From assembly GCA_963806015.1 (NCBI GenBank), contig CAWDWM010000005.1:310001-374000 (forward strand): a stretch of DNA of 64,000 nucleotides, in the 5' to 3' direction. A program made the translations under genes and the position numbers. Shown here in pieces: positions 53,159-62,248 of this stretch. The notes under the pieces were generated by a model. It ran no database searches. It was not told the origin of the DNA and saw only the letters and a program-made list of their open reading frames with translations. How positions within the stretch are numbered: the first letter of the stretch is position 1; each line of letters opens with the position of its first letter. This stretch comes from JAOPZW01 sp963806015 (GTDB lineage: Bacteria > Actinomycetota > Thermoleophilia > Solirubrobacterales > Solirubrobacteraceae).

Positions 53159-54223
53159 CTAGGCGATGTAGACCGCGGCGCCGACGGGCACTTCGTCGTA
53201 GAGCTTCTCGACGTCCGGAACGTGCATCCGGATGCAGCCGTGGGAGGCGTTGGAGCCGATCGAGGCGTCGTCTGTGGTCCCGTGGATGCCGACGCCGTCG
53301 TAGATGCCCAGCCAGCGCGCCTTGATGGGGTTGCTCGGGTCGTCGCCCGCGATGACCTTGCCGGCCAGCTTGCCCGCCCACGCGCTGTTGGGCACGTGCC
53401 AGGCGGGGTTGATGGCCTTGTTGGCGATCGTGTACTGGCCCGCCGGCGTCTCCAACCCGACCTGGCCGACGGCGATGCCGAAGGTCTGGTGGAGCTTCAG
53501 GTTCTTGAACAGCCGCAGCCGGAACTCGCCGCGGTTGACGACGATGACCGTGTCGTACTTGCGCTTCAGCGCGGCCTCGGTGACCTTCGGCTGGGTGTGG
53601 CGCGTCTGGGCGACGAAGGTGCGCGGCGCCGACGTCGAGGTGATCGCCGCGCCGATCTGGCGGTGCAGCTGCGACGCGGAGACGGCGAGCCCCTCGACCC
53701 CGGGGATCGTCTTCACGCCCGCGCCGGAGATCTTCACGCTGGCGTCCTTGGCCGGGCGCTCGACCGCACGGCGCACCTTGTCGATGAGACGGATCACCGC
53801 CGCGTCGGAGTACTGGACCGTGGGCCGCAGGTCCGCGTCGAGATGCTTGCCGGTCAGCGACCGCCAAGTGCGCGAGAACACGTCCCCGGTGCGGCTGCGC
53901 GCGAGGGCCTCGTCGACCATCGCGCTGAGATCGGCGCGCAGGCGCGCCTCGCGCGGGCCGAGCTTCCACGTCTTGCTGGCGTGATGGACGACGATCGGCC
54001 GCTCGAGGGGCTGCAGGACCTGCTGCTCCAAGCGGGCCCGCGCCGCCGCCGGGCTCAGGCCGCCGACGGCCACACCGCCCACCTTGACCCCCGGTGCGAT
54101 CTCGTTTGCCCGCGCGTGGTCGTAGGCGTACAGCGCGCCCCCCAAGACGACGAGCACCGCCAGAGAGGCGGCGACCAGGATGAAGCTCTTTGTGCGCACC
54201 GATGCACCAGGAAGTGTAGGCAC
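53159..54223 (-). CDS. L,D-transpeptidase with N-terminal peptidoglycan-binding repeats
   Basis: The 354-aa protein is anchored by one N-terminal helix (SFILVAASLAVLVVLGGALY) and has VanW/PG_binding_4-like segments (VGGLSPAAARARLEQQVLQ). The C-terminal YkuD domain has IVVNRGEFRLRLFKNLKLHQ, GIHGTT and the catalytic SHGCIRMHVPD (Cys about residue 330). It makes 3-3 peptide cross-links in peptidoglycan or attaches proteins. A cell-wall enzyme in a monoderm-type cell. Confidence 0.9.
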   Translation of the reverse strand: MPTLPGASVRTKSFILVAASLAVLVVLGGALYAYDHARANEIAPGVKVGGVAVGGLSPAAARARLEQQVLQPLERPIVVHHASKTWKLGPREARLRADLSAMVDEALARSRTGDVFSRTWRSLTGKHLDADLRPTVQYSDAAVIRLIDKVRRAVERPAKDASVKISGAGVKTIPGVEGLAVSASQLHRQIGAAITSTSAPRTFVAQTRHTQPKVTEAALKRKYDTVIVVNRGEFRLRLFKNLKLHQTFGIAVGQVGLETPAGQYTIANKAINPAWHVPNSAWAGKLAGKVIAGDDPSNPIKARWLGIYDGVGIHGTTDDASIGSNASHGCIRMHVPDVEKLYDEVPVGAAVYIA

Positions 54224-55498
54224 TCAGGTGCGCGCTTCCCACCCCTGCAAGCTCGCTATCGCCTTCATGACCTCGGGCCGCGCGGCGTGCGCGCCCTCGT
54301 GGGCCGCGAGCTCGGCCAGCGCCTCGGGCTCCAGTGAGGGCAGTAGAGCGATGAGCTCGTCTGCGTCGAGGTCGTCGTAACCGCCGGTGCCCTGGGCGGG
54401 GTTGGCGCCGCGACGCTCTCCGGGAGCCAGGTTCGTCGGTGCGGGGTCCGGCCGGCGGGCGGTCGGGCGCACGCTCGGGCTGCGGCGCAGGAACTCCTCG
54501 AGGTCGCGCTCGTAGCGGTAGGCCTCCTGGGAATCGCCGACGATGGCGGCCAGGCGCTGGTACTCGCGCAGCTTCATGACCGCCTCGCGCGAGGTGTAGC
54601 GGTAGCGGTAGCCGGTGGCCTTGAGCTTGCGGTTGTCCAGGCCGCGCCCGTAGCGCAGCAGGCCCAGCGTCTCCGGCGAGATGCGCACGCCGACCCGGCG
54701 CAGGGCGCCGGCCGCCAGCGACGTCCCCAGGGGTGGCAGCACGGGTGCCAGCTGCTTGCCCAGCAGCCCGGCGACCTCGCTGAGCACGAGCACGCCGTCC
54801 GCGGCGCCGTTGTAGACGCCCTCGAGGTCGTGGCGCACCGCATGCTCCAGGCAGCCGGCGAGGTCGTCCTCGTGGATGAACTGAAAGCGCGGGTCGAAGC
54901 CCAGGATGCCGGGCACCGCCGGCAGGCCGAAGATCTGGCTCAGCGAGGTGCGCAGCGCCGGGCCCAGGCCGTTGGCGAAGCGCAGCACCGTCACCGTGAC
55001 GTGCGGATGGCGCAGCGCGAACTCGCGCACAGCGCGCTCGGCGTCGACGATGTCGCGCTCGATCGGCGTGCCCGGCGGGTGCGGGCGGTCCATCGCCTCG
55101 GTGAAGAACGCGGGATCGTCGCGCTCGGCGCCGTAGTAGTGCGAGCTGGACTTGAAGACGACCTTGCGCACGGGGCTGCCCTCGCCCCCGCACGCCGCGA
55201 GCACGTTCATCGTGCCTATGACGTTGTTCTCGTGGGCCCGGCGCGGGCTGGTGACGATCGAGTCGACCACCAGCCGCGTGTCGACCACGGTGTCGATCTC
55301 GGCCGCCTCGACGACGCGCCGGATGAGCGAGTGCGAGTCGGTCACGCGCACGTACTCGGTGCGGTGCAGCTCGACCTTCGGCGGGCGCCGGTCGACGCCG
55401 ATGATCGCCTCCACGGCCGGGTCGCGCTCGAGCGCCTGCGCGAGGCGGCCGCCCCAGTACGTCGACAGGCCGGTGAGCAGGATCCGCTTGGAGCTCAT
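54224..55498 (-). CDS. NAD-dependent epimerase/dehydratase family protein
   Basis: The 424-aa protein has an extended-SDR Rossmann start (RILLTGLSTYWGGRLAQALE) and FKSSSHYYGAERDDPAFF, where the YYG/Y-x3-K-like region is atypical. FANGLGPALRTSLSQIFGLP follows. A C-terminal tail from about residue 340 is Arg/Pro-rich and then helical (DADELIALLPSLEPEALAEL), an unusual extension. ATGA overlap with the PlsC-like gene upstream suggests joint action in lipid or envelope modification; the Mtb galE2-Rv0502 pair has a similar layout, from memory. Confidence 0.8.
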   Translation of the reverse strand: MSSKRILLTGLSTYWGGRLAQALERDPAVEAIIGVDRRPPKVELHRTEYVRVTDSHSLIRRVVEAAEIDTVVDTRLVVDSIVTSPRRAHENNVIGTMNVLAACGGEGSPVRKVVFKSSSHYYGAERDDPAFFTEAMDRPHPPGTPIERDIVDAERAVREFALRHPHVTVTVLRFANGLGPALRTSLSQIFGLPAVPGILGFDPRFQFIHEDDLAGCLEHAVRHDLEGVYNGAADGVLVLSEVAGLLGKQLAPVLPPLGTSLAAGALRRVGVRISPETLGLLRYGRGLDNRKLKATGYRYRYTSREAVMKLREYQRLAAIVGDSQEAYRYERDLEEFLRRSPSVRPTARRPDPAPTNLAPGERRGANPAQGTGGYDDLDADELIALLPSLEPEALAELAAHEGAHAARPEVMKAIASLQGWEART

Positions 55499-56379
55499 CC
55501 GAACCAGACGCTGCGCCGCTGGCCGAGCATGTCGAGCAGCTCGTCCTGGATGGTGGCGCGGATCTCGTGGGCGACGGTCTGCACGAGCGCCTTGTCCTCC
55601 CACGGCTCATCGCCGAAGGCGGGGTCGTCGGTCGGCACCGCGGGCAGGAAGCGCAGCTTGAACTTGGCGGGCAGGTAGCCCAGCATCCCGAGCAGGCCGA
55701 AGTGCGGGAAGGTCGGCGTGATCGGGAAGTACAGCAGCCCGGTCAGGCGCTGCAGCACCTTGACCTGGGCGAACACCGGCGCGGCCTCCTCGGCCCCGAC
55801 CACCGCGATGGGGACGATCGGCGCGCGGGCGCGCATGGCCGCCTCCACGAAGCCGCCGCGGCCGAAGCGGCGCAGGCGGTAGCGGTCCTTGTAGAGCTTC
55901 TCGGTCCCCTTGCGGCCCTCGGGGAACACGAGCACGAGCTGGCCCTCGTCGTAGAGCAGGCGGTGAACGTTGGCCGGGTGGGCGGGCACGGCGCCGATCT
56001 TGGGCAGCAGCATGCTGAAGCCGGGATAGCCCTTGAAGAAGTGCTCGACCGTGAGATAGAGCGGGCGCGGGTGGGAGTGCTCCTCCTTGATCGCCTTGGC
56101 GATCATCGGCGCGTCGGGCGGCAGCGCGCCGGAGTGGTTGGACACCAGCAGCGCGCCGCCCTCGGCCGGCACGTTCTCGATCCCCTCGATCTCGCAGCGG
56201 AACCACAGCTTGTAGAAGAACTCCATCAGCGTGCGGTCCACGACGCCCTCGACGCGCTCCGAGCGCCCCCAGTCGTTGACCTGGCGCTCGGGCTCGACGC
56301 CGGGCAGGTAGGGGCGCAGGTCGGTGCCCGGAGCGGCCTCGCCGGCGGGGGCGAGCGATGTGCGGCGATCCTCTGGCAC
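55495..56379 (-). CDS. Lysophospholipid/glycerol acyltransferase (PlsC-like)
   Basis: The 294-aa protein has a PlsC-type core: LLVSNHSGALPPDAPMI (His with an Asp after a 6-residue gap instead of the canonical HX4D), LVLVFPEGRKGTEKLYK (the FPEG block) and VPIAVVGAEEAAPVFA. It would acylate a lyso-lipid at the membrane. It starts with GTG 56379 and overlaps the epimerase gene by 4 bp. Confidence 0.82.
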   Translation of the reverse strand: MPEDRRTSLAPAGEAAPGTDLRPYLPGVEPERQVNDWGRSERVEGVVDRTLMEFFYKLWFRCEIEGIENVPAEGGALLVSNHSGALPPDAPMIAKAIKEEHSHPRPLYLTVEHFFKGYPGFSMLLPKIGAVPAHPANVHRLLYDEGQLVLVFPEGRKGTEKLYKDRYRLRRFGRGGFVEAAMRARAPIVPIAVVGAEEAAPVFAQVKVLQRLTGLLYFPITPTFPHFGLLGMLGYLPAKFKLRFLPAVPTDDPAFGDEPWEDKALVQTVAHEIRATIQDELLDMLGQRRSVWFG

Positions 56380-56386
56380 TAGTGGA

Positions 56387-56971
56387 TCATGCCGGAGACG
56401 ATGACGCGCGCCCCAGCCGCGGCAGGCGTCGCTCGAGCGCGGCGGCCAGGCCCGGCCAGTCGTGGGCGCAGACCACCTCGGACTCCTCCTCGCACAGCTC
56501 CCGGTTCCACGGGTGCACGAGCGTCGCCGCCACCATGCCGTTCTCGATCGCGCGAACCAGGGTGACCGGGCTGTCGTCGATGAGGACGTCGATGTCGAGC
56601 TCCACGCAGCGGCTGACCTTGTCGTAGGAGCAGTGCAGGTCGTCGTACTGCAGGCCGATGGCCGCCAGCCAGTCCTCGGTGGCCGGGTGGCAGCTCTCCG
56701 CGCGGTGGCTGGTGATGTGGATCCAGTGGCCGGCGTCGTGCCAGGCGTTGACGATGTCGGCCGCGTCCGGATAGGGCTGCGCGCGGGCGATGGCCGCGTC
56801 GGAGTGGGTGTCCGCGATGGCGACCCGCAGCTGCTCGTCGCGCAGGCGGCTGATCTTCCAGGTGTGCTGATGGTCGTAGGGCAGGTCGACGCCGAAGCGG
56901 CGCTTGGCCGCGTCGGCCAGCTCGTCCCAGTAGTGGTGCAGCGTGGAGTCGATGTCGATGGCGATGCGCAT
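56387..56971 (-). CDS. HAD-superfamily 5'-nucleotidase-like hydrolase
   Basis: The 194-aa protein begins MRIAIDIDSTLHHYWDELAD, carrying the DxDxT nucleophile motif, and continues with WHDAGHWIHITSHRAESCHP (Thr/Ser motif II) and DVLIDDSPVTLVRAIENG (acidic DD motif III). This resembles 5'(3')-deoxyribonucleotidase-type HADs. ATG 56971 is supported by the motif starting at residue 3. It lies 7 bp from the PlsC-like gene and 41 bp from the divergent hydrolase. Confidence 0.82.
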   Translation of the reverse strand: MRIAIDIDSTLHHYWDELADAAKRRFGVDLPYDHQHTWKISRLRDEQLRVAIADTHSDAAIARAQPYPDAADIVNAWHDAGHWIHITSHRAESCHPATEDWLAAIGLQYDDLHCSYDKVSRCVELDIDVLIDDSPVTLVRAIENGMVAATLVHPWNRELCEEESEVVCAHDWPGLAAALERRLPRLGRASSSPA

Positions 56972-57012
56972 GCGTGCGAGACCCTTCCCGGCCCCGATTA
57001 TCCTCACACGGC

Positions 57013-57972
57013 ATGCCGGACGAGCCCGCACTGCTTCCCGACGCGCCCGGCGACTACGGTCCCACGGGCCGCTCGGCGTGGCTGGACGTCGACTGGCACG
57101 AGCATCAACGGTGGGTGACGGTCGACGGGCGGCGCGTGAACGTCGTCGAGCTCGGCTCGGGACCGCCGGTCGTCTTCATCCACGGGCTCTCGGGCTCGTG
57201 GCAGAACTGGCTGGAGCAGCTGCCGGTCTTCGCGCGCGAGCACCGCGTGATCGCGTTCGACCTGCCCGGATTCGGCGAGTCGGAGATGCCCGCGCAGAAG
57301 ATCACGATCTCCGGCTACGGGCGCTTCGTCGAGGCGCTGATGGACGAGCTCGGTCTCGGTAGCGCGGCCGTGGTGGGCAACTCGATGGGCGGCTTCATCG
57401 GCATCGAGCTCGCGATCCGCTTCCCCCAGCGCGTCGAGCGCCTGGTGCTCGTGAGCGCGGCGGGCCTGTCGATCCAGTCTCTGCGCAACGAGCGTCTGCT
57501 CGGGGTGCTCGGCGCGCTCGACAACCGGCTTGCGGCCTACACCGGCTGGGTGGCCTCGCGCTCGGAGACGCTCGCGCGGCGCCCGGGGTCGCGGCGGATG
57601 ATCTTCGGCGTCGTCGCGCGCCATCCCGAGCGTCTGCCCGCCCCGCTCGTCTCCGAGCAGGTCCGCGGCTCGGGCAAGCCCGGCTTCGTGCCGGCGCTCG
57701 ACGCGCTCACCGACTATCCGATCCGCGATCGGCTGGGCGAGATCGCCTGTCCCACGCTGATCGTCTGGGGCGCGGAGGACAAGCTCGTCCCCGCCCGCGA
57801 CGCCGACGAGTTCGCGCGGCTGATCCCCAACGCCCGGAAGGTCGTCTGGCCCGACACCGGCCACGTCGCCATGCTCGAGCGCCCCGCGGCCTTCAACGCG
57901 CTGTTGGAGGCCTTCCTCGAGGAGGAGCCGGGCGAGCGCGTGGGCGCGCAGGACGCCGCCGGCGCCACGTAA
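57013..57972 (+). CDS. Alpha/beta-hydrolase-fold protein
   Basis: The 319-aa protein has oxyanion-hole HGLSGSWQNWLEQLPVF, the nucleophile elbow AVVGNSMGGFIGIELAI, the acid segment LIVWGAEDKLVPARDADEF and the catalytic His in WPDTGHVAMLERP, so the Ser-Asp-His triad is complete. It lacks a signal peptide. Substrate could be an ester, lactone or epoxide. Opposite strand to the gene on either side. Confidence 0.88.
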   Translation: MPDEPALLPDAPGDYGPTGRSAWLDVDWHEHQRWVTVDGRRVNVVELGSGPPVVFIHGLSGSWQNWLEQLPVFAREHRVIAFDLPGFGESEMPAQKITISGYGRFVEALMDELGLGSAAVVGNSMGGFIGIELAIRFPQRVERLVLVSAAGLSIQSLRNERLLGVLGALDNRLAAYTGWVASRSETLARRPGSRRMIFGVVARHPERLPAPLVSEQVRGSGKPGFVPALDALTDYPIRDRLGEIACPTLIVWGAEDKLVPARDADEFARLIPNARKVVWPDTGHVAMLERPAAFNALLEAFLEEEPGERVGAQDAAGAT

Positions 57973-57998
57973 GAGCCGCGCCCCGTCGGGTCGCCTGT

Positions 57999-59684
57999 TC
58001 AGGCCAGCGTGACGGCGCCCTGGGAGGCGCTGCCCACGAGCGCCGCGTACTTGCCCAGCACGCCGGTACGGTCGGCGTTGGGCGGCGGCTCGTAGGCCGC
58101 CACACGGCGCGCGATCTCGTCGTCGTCGAGGTCGACGTCCATGCGCCGCGAGGCGACGTCGATCGTGATGACGTCGCCGTCGTGGATGGCCGCGATCGGG
58201 CCGCCGCGCGCGGCCTCGGGCGCGACGTGGCCGATCATGAAGCCGTGGGTGGCGCCCGAGAAGCGCCCGTCGGTGAGCAGCGCGACGTCCTCCCCCAGGC
58301 CCGCGCCGTTGATGGCCCCGGTCACCGCGAGCATCTCGCGCATACCCGGTCCCCCGGCGGGACCCTCGTTGCGGATGACCACCACGTCGCCGGCCTGGAT
58401 GGCGCCCGAGGTGACCGCCGCGAACGCCGCCTCCTCGCCGTCGAAGACGCGCGCGGGCCCGCGGTGATGGAGCTTCTCGTGGCCGGCCAGCTTGATCACA
58501 CAGCCCTCGGGGGCGAGGTTGCCGCGCAGGATGGCCAGGCCGCCGGTGGCCTTCAGCGGCTCGTCGAGCCGGCGCACGACGCGCTGGCCCTCGGTCTCGG
58601 TGGCGGCGCGCGCGAGCTCGCCGATCGTCTGGCCGGTGACCGTGATGGTGTCCTCGTTGAGCAGCCCGGCCTCCTGGAGGCGCTGCAGCATGACCGGCAC
58701 GCCGCCCGCCTTGTAGAGATCGACGGCGACGTAGCGCCCGGCCGGCTTGAGGTCGCACAGCAGCGGCGTGCGCTCGCTGACGCGGTCGAAGTCGTCGATG
58801 TCGAGCTCGACGCCGATCTCGCGCGCGACGGCGAGGAGATGGAGCACCGCGTTGGTCGAGCCGCCCGAGCAGGCCACTCCCGCGATCGCGTTCTCCAGCG
58901 AGGCCTTGGTGATGATGTCGCTGGGCCGCAGCCCCCGCTTGAGGACGTCGACCGCCAGCCGGCCGGTCTCATAGGCGACCTGTGCCTTGGTGGTGTCCTG
59001 CGCCGGGACGAGGTTCTGGGCCATCGGGGAGATCCCCATGACCTCGAAGGCCATGGCCATCGTGTTGGCGGTGAACTGGCCGCCGCACGCACCGGCCCCC
59101 GGGCTCGCGACGGCCTCGAGCTCGGCGAAGTGCTCGTCGCTCATGCGCCCGGTCGCGTGTGCGCCGATCGCCTCGTAGACGTCGCCGATCGTCACGTCGT
59201 TGCCCAGGAAGTGCCCCGGCGGGATCGAGCCGCCGTAGAGCATCACGCTGGGGACGTCGAGCCGGCACAGCGCCATGACCGTGCCGGGGATCGTCTTGTC
59301 GCAGCCGCTGAGCGCGACGACGCCGTCGAAGAAGTGCCCGCGCGCGACGAGCTCGATCGAGTCGGCGATGACCTCGCGCGAGACCAGCGAGGTCTTCATG
59401 CCCGTCGTGCCCATGGTGATGCCGTCGGAGATCGCGATCGTGTTGAGCTCCATCGGCGTGCCGCCGGCGTCGCGGATGCCCTCCTTGACCTTGGCCGCCA
59501 GCGCCCGCAGGTGGAAGTTGCACGGCATCGTCTCGATCCAGGTCGAGGCCACGCCGATGATCGGCTTGGCCAGCGCCTCCTCGTCGTAGCCGATGCCCTT
59601 CAACTGGGCGCGTGCCCCGGCGCGGGACGGGCCCTCCAGCAGCAGGCGGGAACGGTGCTTGATGTCGAAGCCGTTGGTGCTCAC
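57999..59684 (-). CDS. ilvD: Dihydroxy-acid dehydratase
   Basis: The 561-aa protein is of normal IlvD length and has the cluster-binding cysteines in PCNFHLRALAAKVKEG, LSGCDKTIPGTVMA and GAGACGGQFTANTMAMA, plus the family blocks SGGSTNAVLHLLAVA, GRFSGATHGFMIGHVAPEA and RTPLLCDLKPAGR. It dehydrates dihydroxy acids in isoleucine, valine and pantothenate synthesis. The GTG start 59684 has a TAGTGT box close by (59692-59697), suggesting a near-leaderless message. Confidence 0.96.
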   Translation of the reverse strand: MSTNGFDIKHRSRLLLEGPSRAGARAQLKGIGYDEEALAKPIIGVASTWIETMPCNFHLRALAAKVKEGIRDAGGTPMELNTIAISDGITMGTTGMKTSLVSREVIADSIELVARGHFFDGVVALSGCDKTIPGTVMALCRLDVPSVMLYGGSIPPGHFLGNDVTIGDVYEAIGAHATGRMSDEHFAELEAVASPGAGACGGQFTANTMAMAFEVMGISPMAQNLVPAQDTTKAQVAYETGRLAVDVLKRGLRPSDIITKASLENAIAGVACSGGSTNAVLHLLAVAREIGVELDIDDFDRVSERTPLLCDLKPAGRYVAVDLYKAGGVPVMLQRLQEAGLLNEDTITVTGQTIGELARAATETEGQRVVRRLDEPLKATGGLAILRGNLAPEGCVIKLAGHEKLHHRGPARVFDGEEAAFAAVTSGAIQAGDVVVIRNEGPAGGPGMREMLAVTGAINGAGLGEDVALLTDGRFSGATHGFMIGHVAPEAARGGPIAAIHDGDVITIDVASRRMDVDLDDDEIARRVAAYEPPPNADRTGVLGKYAALVGSASQGAVTLA

Positions 59685-59726
59685 GGCCCGGACACTACCG
59701 ACGCGACTGCGGCGGCTGATGCTCCA

Positions 59727-60350
59727 CTAGGGCGCCGGAACGCCGGGCGGGCGCGGCGTGCGGCGCATGCGCTCGCGCTCCCACTGGCTCAGGCGCCACA
59801 GATCGCGACGCACCTGCTTGGGATCGACCTGGCGGCCGGGCAGGTGCATGTTCGCGGTGGCGATCAGGTGCTGCTCGTCGCCCGTGAGCGCCATCCACTT
59901 CGCCAGCACGTCGTCGGAGTCCGGCAGGCGCGAGCTGCCGTACGGGCGCGTCTCGTCGGGGAACTCCACGCAGTACTCGTTGAGCAGCTCGCGCGTCTGG
60001 GGCAGGTAGGCGACGATCGGCTTGTGGGGGTAGACGAGGTAGGCGTACGGGGCGCCGGCGCGGGGGTCGTCGCCGATGCGCCCGCGTCGCGGCACCCGGG
60101 CCATCCCGCCCCACACGCGGATGAACCCGAGGTCGCGGTACATCGACCACTCCTCCTCGTTGACGCACGACTCCAGCAGCTGGCGCGCGCGCTGCTCGGC
60201 GCGGCGCTCGCGGCCGGGGTCGTAGGCCGACCCGGGGATGAGCGCCCGCCGCGCCCGATGGCGCTCGACCGCCTCCTTGAGCGAGGGCATCACCAGGTCC
60301 CACAGCAGGGCCACGATGACGACTCCGATGGCGATGGAAGCGAGGAGCAT
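59727..60350 (-). CDS. Conserved hypothetical protein with N-terminal membrane helix
   Basis: The 207-aa protein has an N-terminal helix (MLLASIAIGVVIVALLWDLV) and a cytosolic domain with HRARRALIPGSAYDPGRERR, NEEEWSMYRDLGFIRVWGG and YLVYPHKPIVAYLPQTRELL. I do not recognise the family. Divergent to nothing; 42 bp from ilvD and 27 bp from the 82-aa gene downstream of its own start, so the three may be one transcript. Confidence 0.7.
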   Translation of the reverse strand: MLLASIAIGVVIVALLWDLVMPSLKEAVERHRARRALIPGSAYDPGRERRAEQRARQLLESCVNEEEWSMYRDLGFIRVWGGMARVPRRGRIGDDPRAGAPYAYLVYPHKPIVAYLPQTRELLNEYCVEFPDETRPYGSSRLPDSDDVLAKWMALTGDEQHLIATANMHLPGRQVDPKQVRRDLWRLSQWERERMRRTPRPPGVPAP

Positions 60351-60377
60351 CGTTTCGTCCGGTCGTGATTCGCAGGC

Positions 60378-60626
60378 TCAGGCGCCGCCGGCAGCGCGTG
60401 GGAAGAAGATGACGCGGTCGGCGTCGCGCGGGATCTCACCGAAGGCCTTGACCATCCGCGCCTCGCGGCGCCCGGCGGTGCTTCGTTCGGGGACGGCGGC
60501 CCACATGCCCTCTTCGAGCTGGCGGCGGAACTCCTGCACGAGCAGCTCCTCCTCCTCGGCCACCTCAACGTCCCCTTCGGCGATCAGCACCTCGCCGTGT
60601 CCCGGCTTCATCCGAAGGAACCTCAT
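60378..60626 (-). CDS. Small acidic hypothetical protein (82 aa)
   Basis: The protein contains GDVEVAEEEELLVQEFRRQL and ends GEIPRDADRVIFFPRAAGGA; the middle EEGMWAAVPERSTAGRREAR is a conserved-looking block in actinobacteria. No enzyme motif. ATG 60626 follows a CATAAT -10-like box (60638-60643), so it may be leaderless. It precedes the 207-aa membrane protein gene by 27 bp. Confidence 0.6.
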   Translation of the reverse strand: MRFLRMKPGHGEVLIAEGDVEVAEEEELLVQEFRRQLEEGMWAAVPERSTAGRREARMVKAFGEIPRDADRVIFFPRAAGGA

Positions 60627-60728
60627 GGTGAAGGGCGATTATGACAAAGCGCGGGTGTCCGCCTATACGCCCGTCCGGGCAGCCCGCACAACAGGCGATT
60701 CCGGGGACGGTCGGTGCGGTCTGCCCGC

Positions 60729-61529
60729 TCAGCCGGCGCGGGCGAGCCCGAGGACGTCGACCGGCCCGGCGCCGGCCCCGATAGAGCGCAACCCATCGCG
60801 CACGGCCTGCGACGCGACGCGCTTGGCCTCGCGCGCCGCGGCCTCCAGATCGTCGCCCAGCGCGAGCCGCGCCGCCAGCGTGGAGGAGTGCGTGCAGCCC
60901 GAGCCGTGGGCAGCGCCGTCGGCATAACGCGGGCCCGCGAGCTCGACCACGCGCTCGCCGTCGAAGACGATGTCGATCGCCTCCTCGCGGTGCCCGCCGG
61001 TGACCACGACCGCCCGCGGGCCCAAGGCGTGGACGGCGCGCGCCAGCGCCTCCCCCTCGAGCGCCGCGTCGCCCGCGAGCACGCGCGCCTCGGGGAGGTT
61101 GGGCGTCGCCACCGTGGCCCGTGCGAGGACGAGCTCGACGAGCGCGGCCTGGGCGTCCTCGTCGAGCAGCCGCGCGCCCGACTCGGCGACCATCACCGGG
61201 TCGACGACGATCGGCGTCCCGGACGGCAGGAGATCGAAGGCCTCCCCCACCGCGCGTGCGCTGGCCACGCTGCCGAGCATCCCGACCTTGACCGCGTCGA
61301 CGCCGATGTCCTCGACGACGGCCCGCACCTGGGCGACGATCATCGCCGGCGACACGGCCTCGACGGCCGTCACCGCGACCGTGTTCTGCGCCGTGATCGC
61401 CGTGATCGCCGTCGTCCCGTGCACGCCGGCGCAGCCGAAGGCCTTCAGGTCGGCCTGGATGCCCGCGCCGCCGCCGGAGTCCGAGCCGGCGATCGACAGA
61501 CAGACGGGGATGCGGCCGGCGGCGGGCAC
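60729..61529 (-). CDS. thiD: Hydroxymethylpyrimidine/phosphomethylpyrimidine kinase
   Basis: The 266-aa PfkB-like kinase has SIAGSDSGGGAGIQADLKAF, the AQNTVAVTAVEAVSP region, DAVKVGMLGS, VVDPVMVAESGARLL and the nucleotide and anion-hole motif YADGAAHGSGCTHSSTLAAR. It phosphorylates HMP to HMP-PP in thiamine synthesis. GTG start at 61529. Thiamine diphosphate is the cofactor of the split transketolase at 4.3-5.8 kb. No other thi gene is nearby. Confidence 0.95.
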   Translation of the reverse strand: MPAAGRIPVCLSIAGSDSGGGAGIQADLKAFGCAGVHGTTAITAITAQNTVAVTAVEAVSPAMIVAQVRAVVEDIGVDAVKVGMLGSVASARAVGEAFDLLPSGTPIVVDPVMVAESGARLLDEDAQAALVELVLARATVATPNLPEARVLAGDAALEGEALARAVHALGPRAVVVTGGHREEAIDIVFDGERVVELAGPRYADGAAHGSGCTHSSTLAARLALGDDLEAAAREAKRVASQAVRDGLRSIGAGAGPVDVLGLARAG

Positions 61530-61554
61530 GGAGGCGAAGGATTACAGGGCGCCG

Positions 61555-61956
61555 TCAGGCGAGCGCGCGGAAGGCCACGCCGAGCCGGCGGTAGGTGTCC
61601 TGGGCGCGTGCATCGCGCGTCAACAGAACCTGATCGTGTGCCCGAGCCTCGAGCGCGACGAGGCCGTCGTAGCTGGCTCCGCCACCGACGCCCGCCGCGG
61701 CGAGGGTGCACAGAAGCGTCCGACGCTCTGCTGGGGTCAACTGCAGCGGCTCCTCACCAAAACGCGACGTGAGCACGGCCGCTGCCGCCTCGGGTGCCAC
61801 GGCAAGGCCGCCGGGCAGCCGCGTCAGCACGGCGTAGGACTCGGCCAGGACGTGGGCGGGGAGCGTGGAGACGCCGTCGAGCGCCTTGGCGGTGGCCTCG
61901 TAGTCCCTGTGCCAGCGCGACAACCCGGGCACCACGACGCTGGTGTCAGCCGTCAC
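61555..61956 (-). CDS. vapC: PIN-domain toxin, VapC family
   Basis: The 133-aa PIN-domain protein has an N-terminal Asp (ADTSVVVPGLSRWHRDYEA), LPAHVLAESYAVLTRLPGG with the second acidic, and a C-terminal GVGGGASYDGLVALEARAHD with the late Asp, followed by LLTRDARAQDTYRRLG. These acids coordinate Mg2+ for RNA cleavage. It follows its antitoxin through a GTGA overlap (61953-61956), as in vapBC modules. Confidence 0.88.
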   Translation of the reverse strand: MTADTSVVVPGLSRWHRDYEATAKALDGVSTLPAHVLAESYAVLTRLPGGLAVAPEAAAAVLTSRFGEEPLQLTPAERRTLLCTLAAAGVGGGASYDGLVALEARAHDQVLLTRDARAQDTYRRLGVAFRALA

Positions 61957-62192
61957 CTGCGGCTCTTCTCGATCAGCTCGCGGACCTGCTCATCGGTGAG
62001 CTCGTCCGCGCCGTCAGCGACGAAGTGCAGTCCATGCGGCCCATCCTCGACGCGCACGCGCGACGGCACCCTCACCTCCAGCGCGCCGTTGACCGCGGCA
62101 AGCTCGAGTTCGGTGCCGGCGAAGAACCCCAGCTCGTCGCGGAGGGCCTTGGGAACCACCAGTCGTCCGGCAGCGTCGATGGTCGCCTTCAT
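61953..62192 (-). CDS. vapB: AbrB/MazE-type antitoxin, VapB family
   Basis: The 79-aa protein has the swapped-hairpin DNA-binding fold MKATIDAAGRLVVPKALRDE, with LGFFAGTELELAAVNGALEV, and a C-terminal helix (LTDEQVRELIEKSRR) that would bind the VapC toxin. The upstream sequence (about 62193-62224) is an AT-rich island with TAGTAGATAGATGG repeats on the minus strand, a probable autoregulatory site. Located between thiD and dprA. Confidence 0.88.
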   Translation of the reverse strand: MKATIDAAGRLVVPKALRDELGFFAGTELELAAVNGALEVRVPSRVRVEDGPHGLHFVADGADELTDEQVRELIEKSRR

Positions 62193-62248
62193 GCCAGGAA
62201 CATACCATCTATCTACTATTGCAATGGTGCTGGACCGGCCGTCGACGT

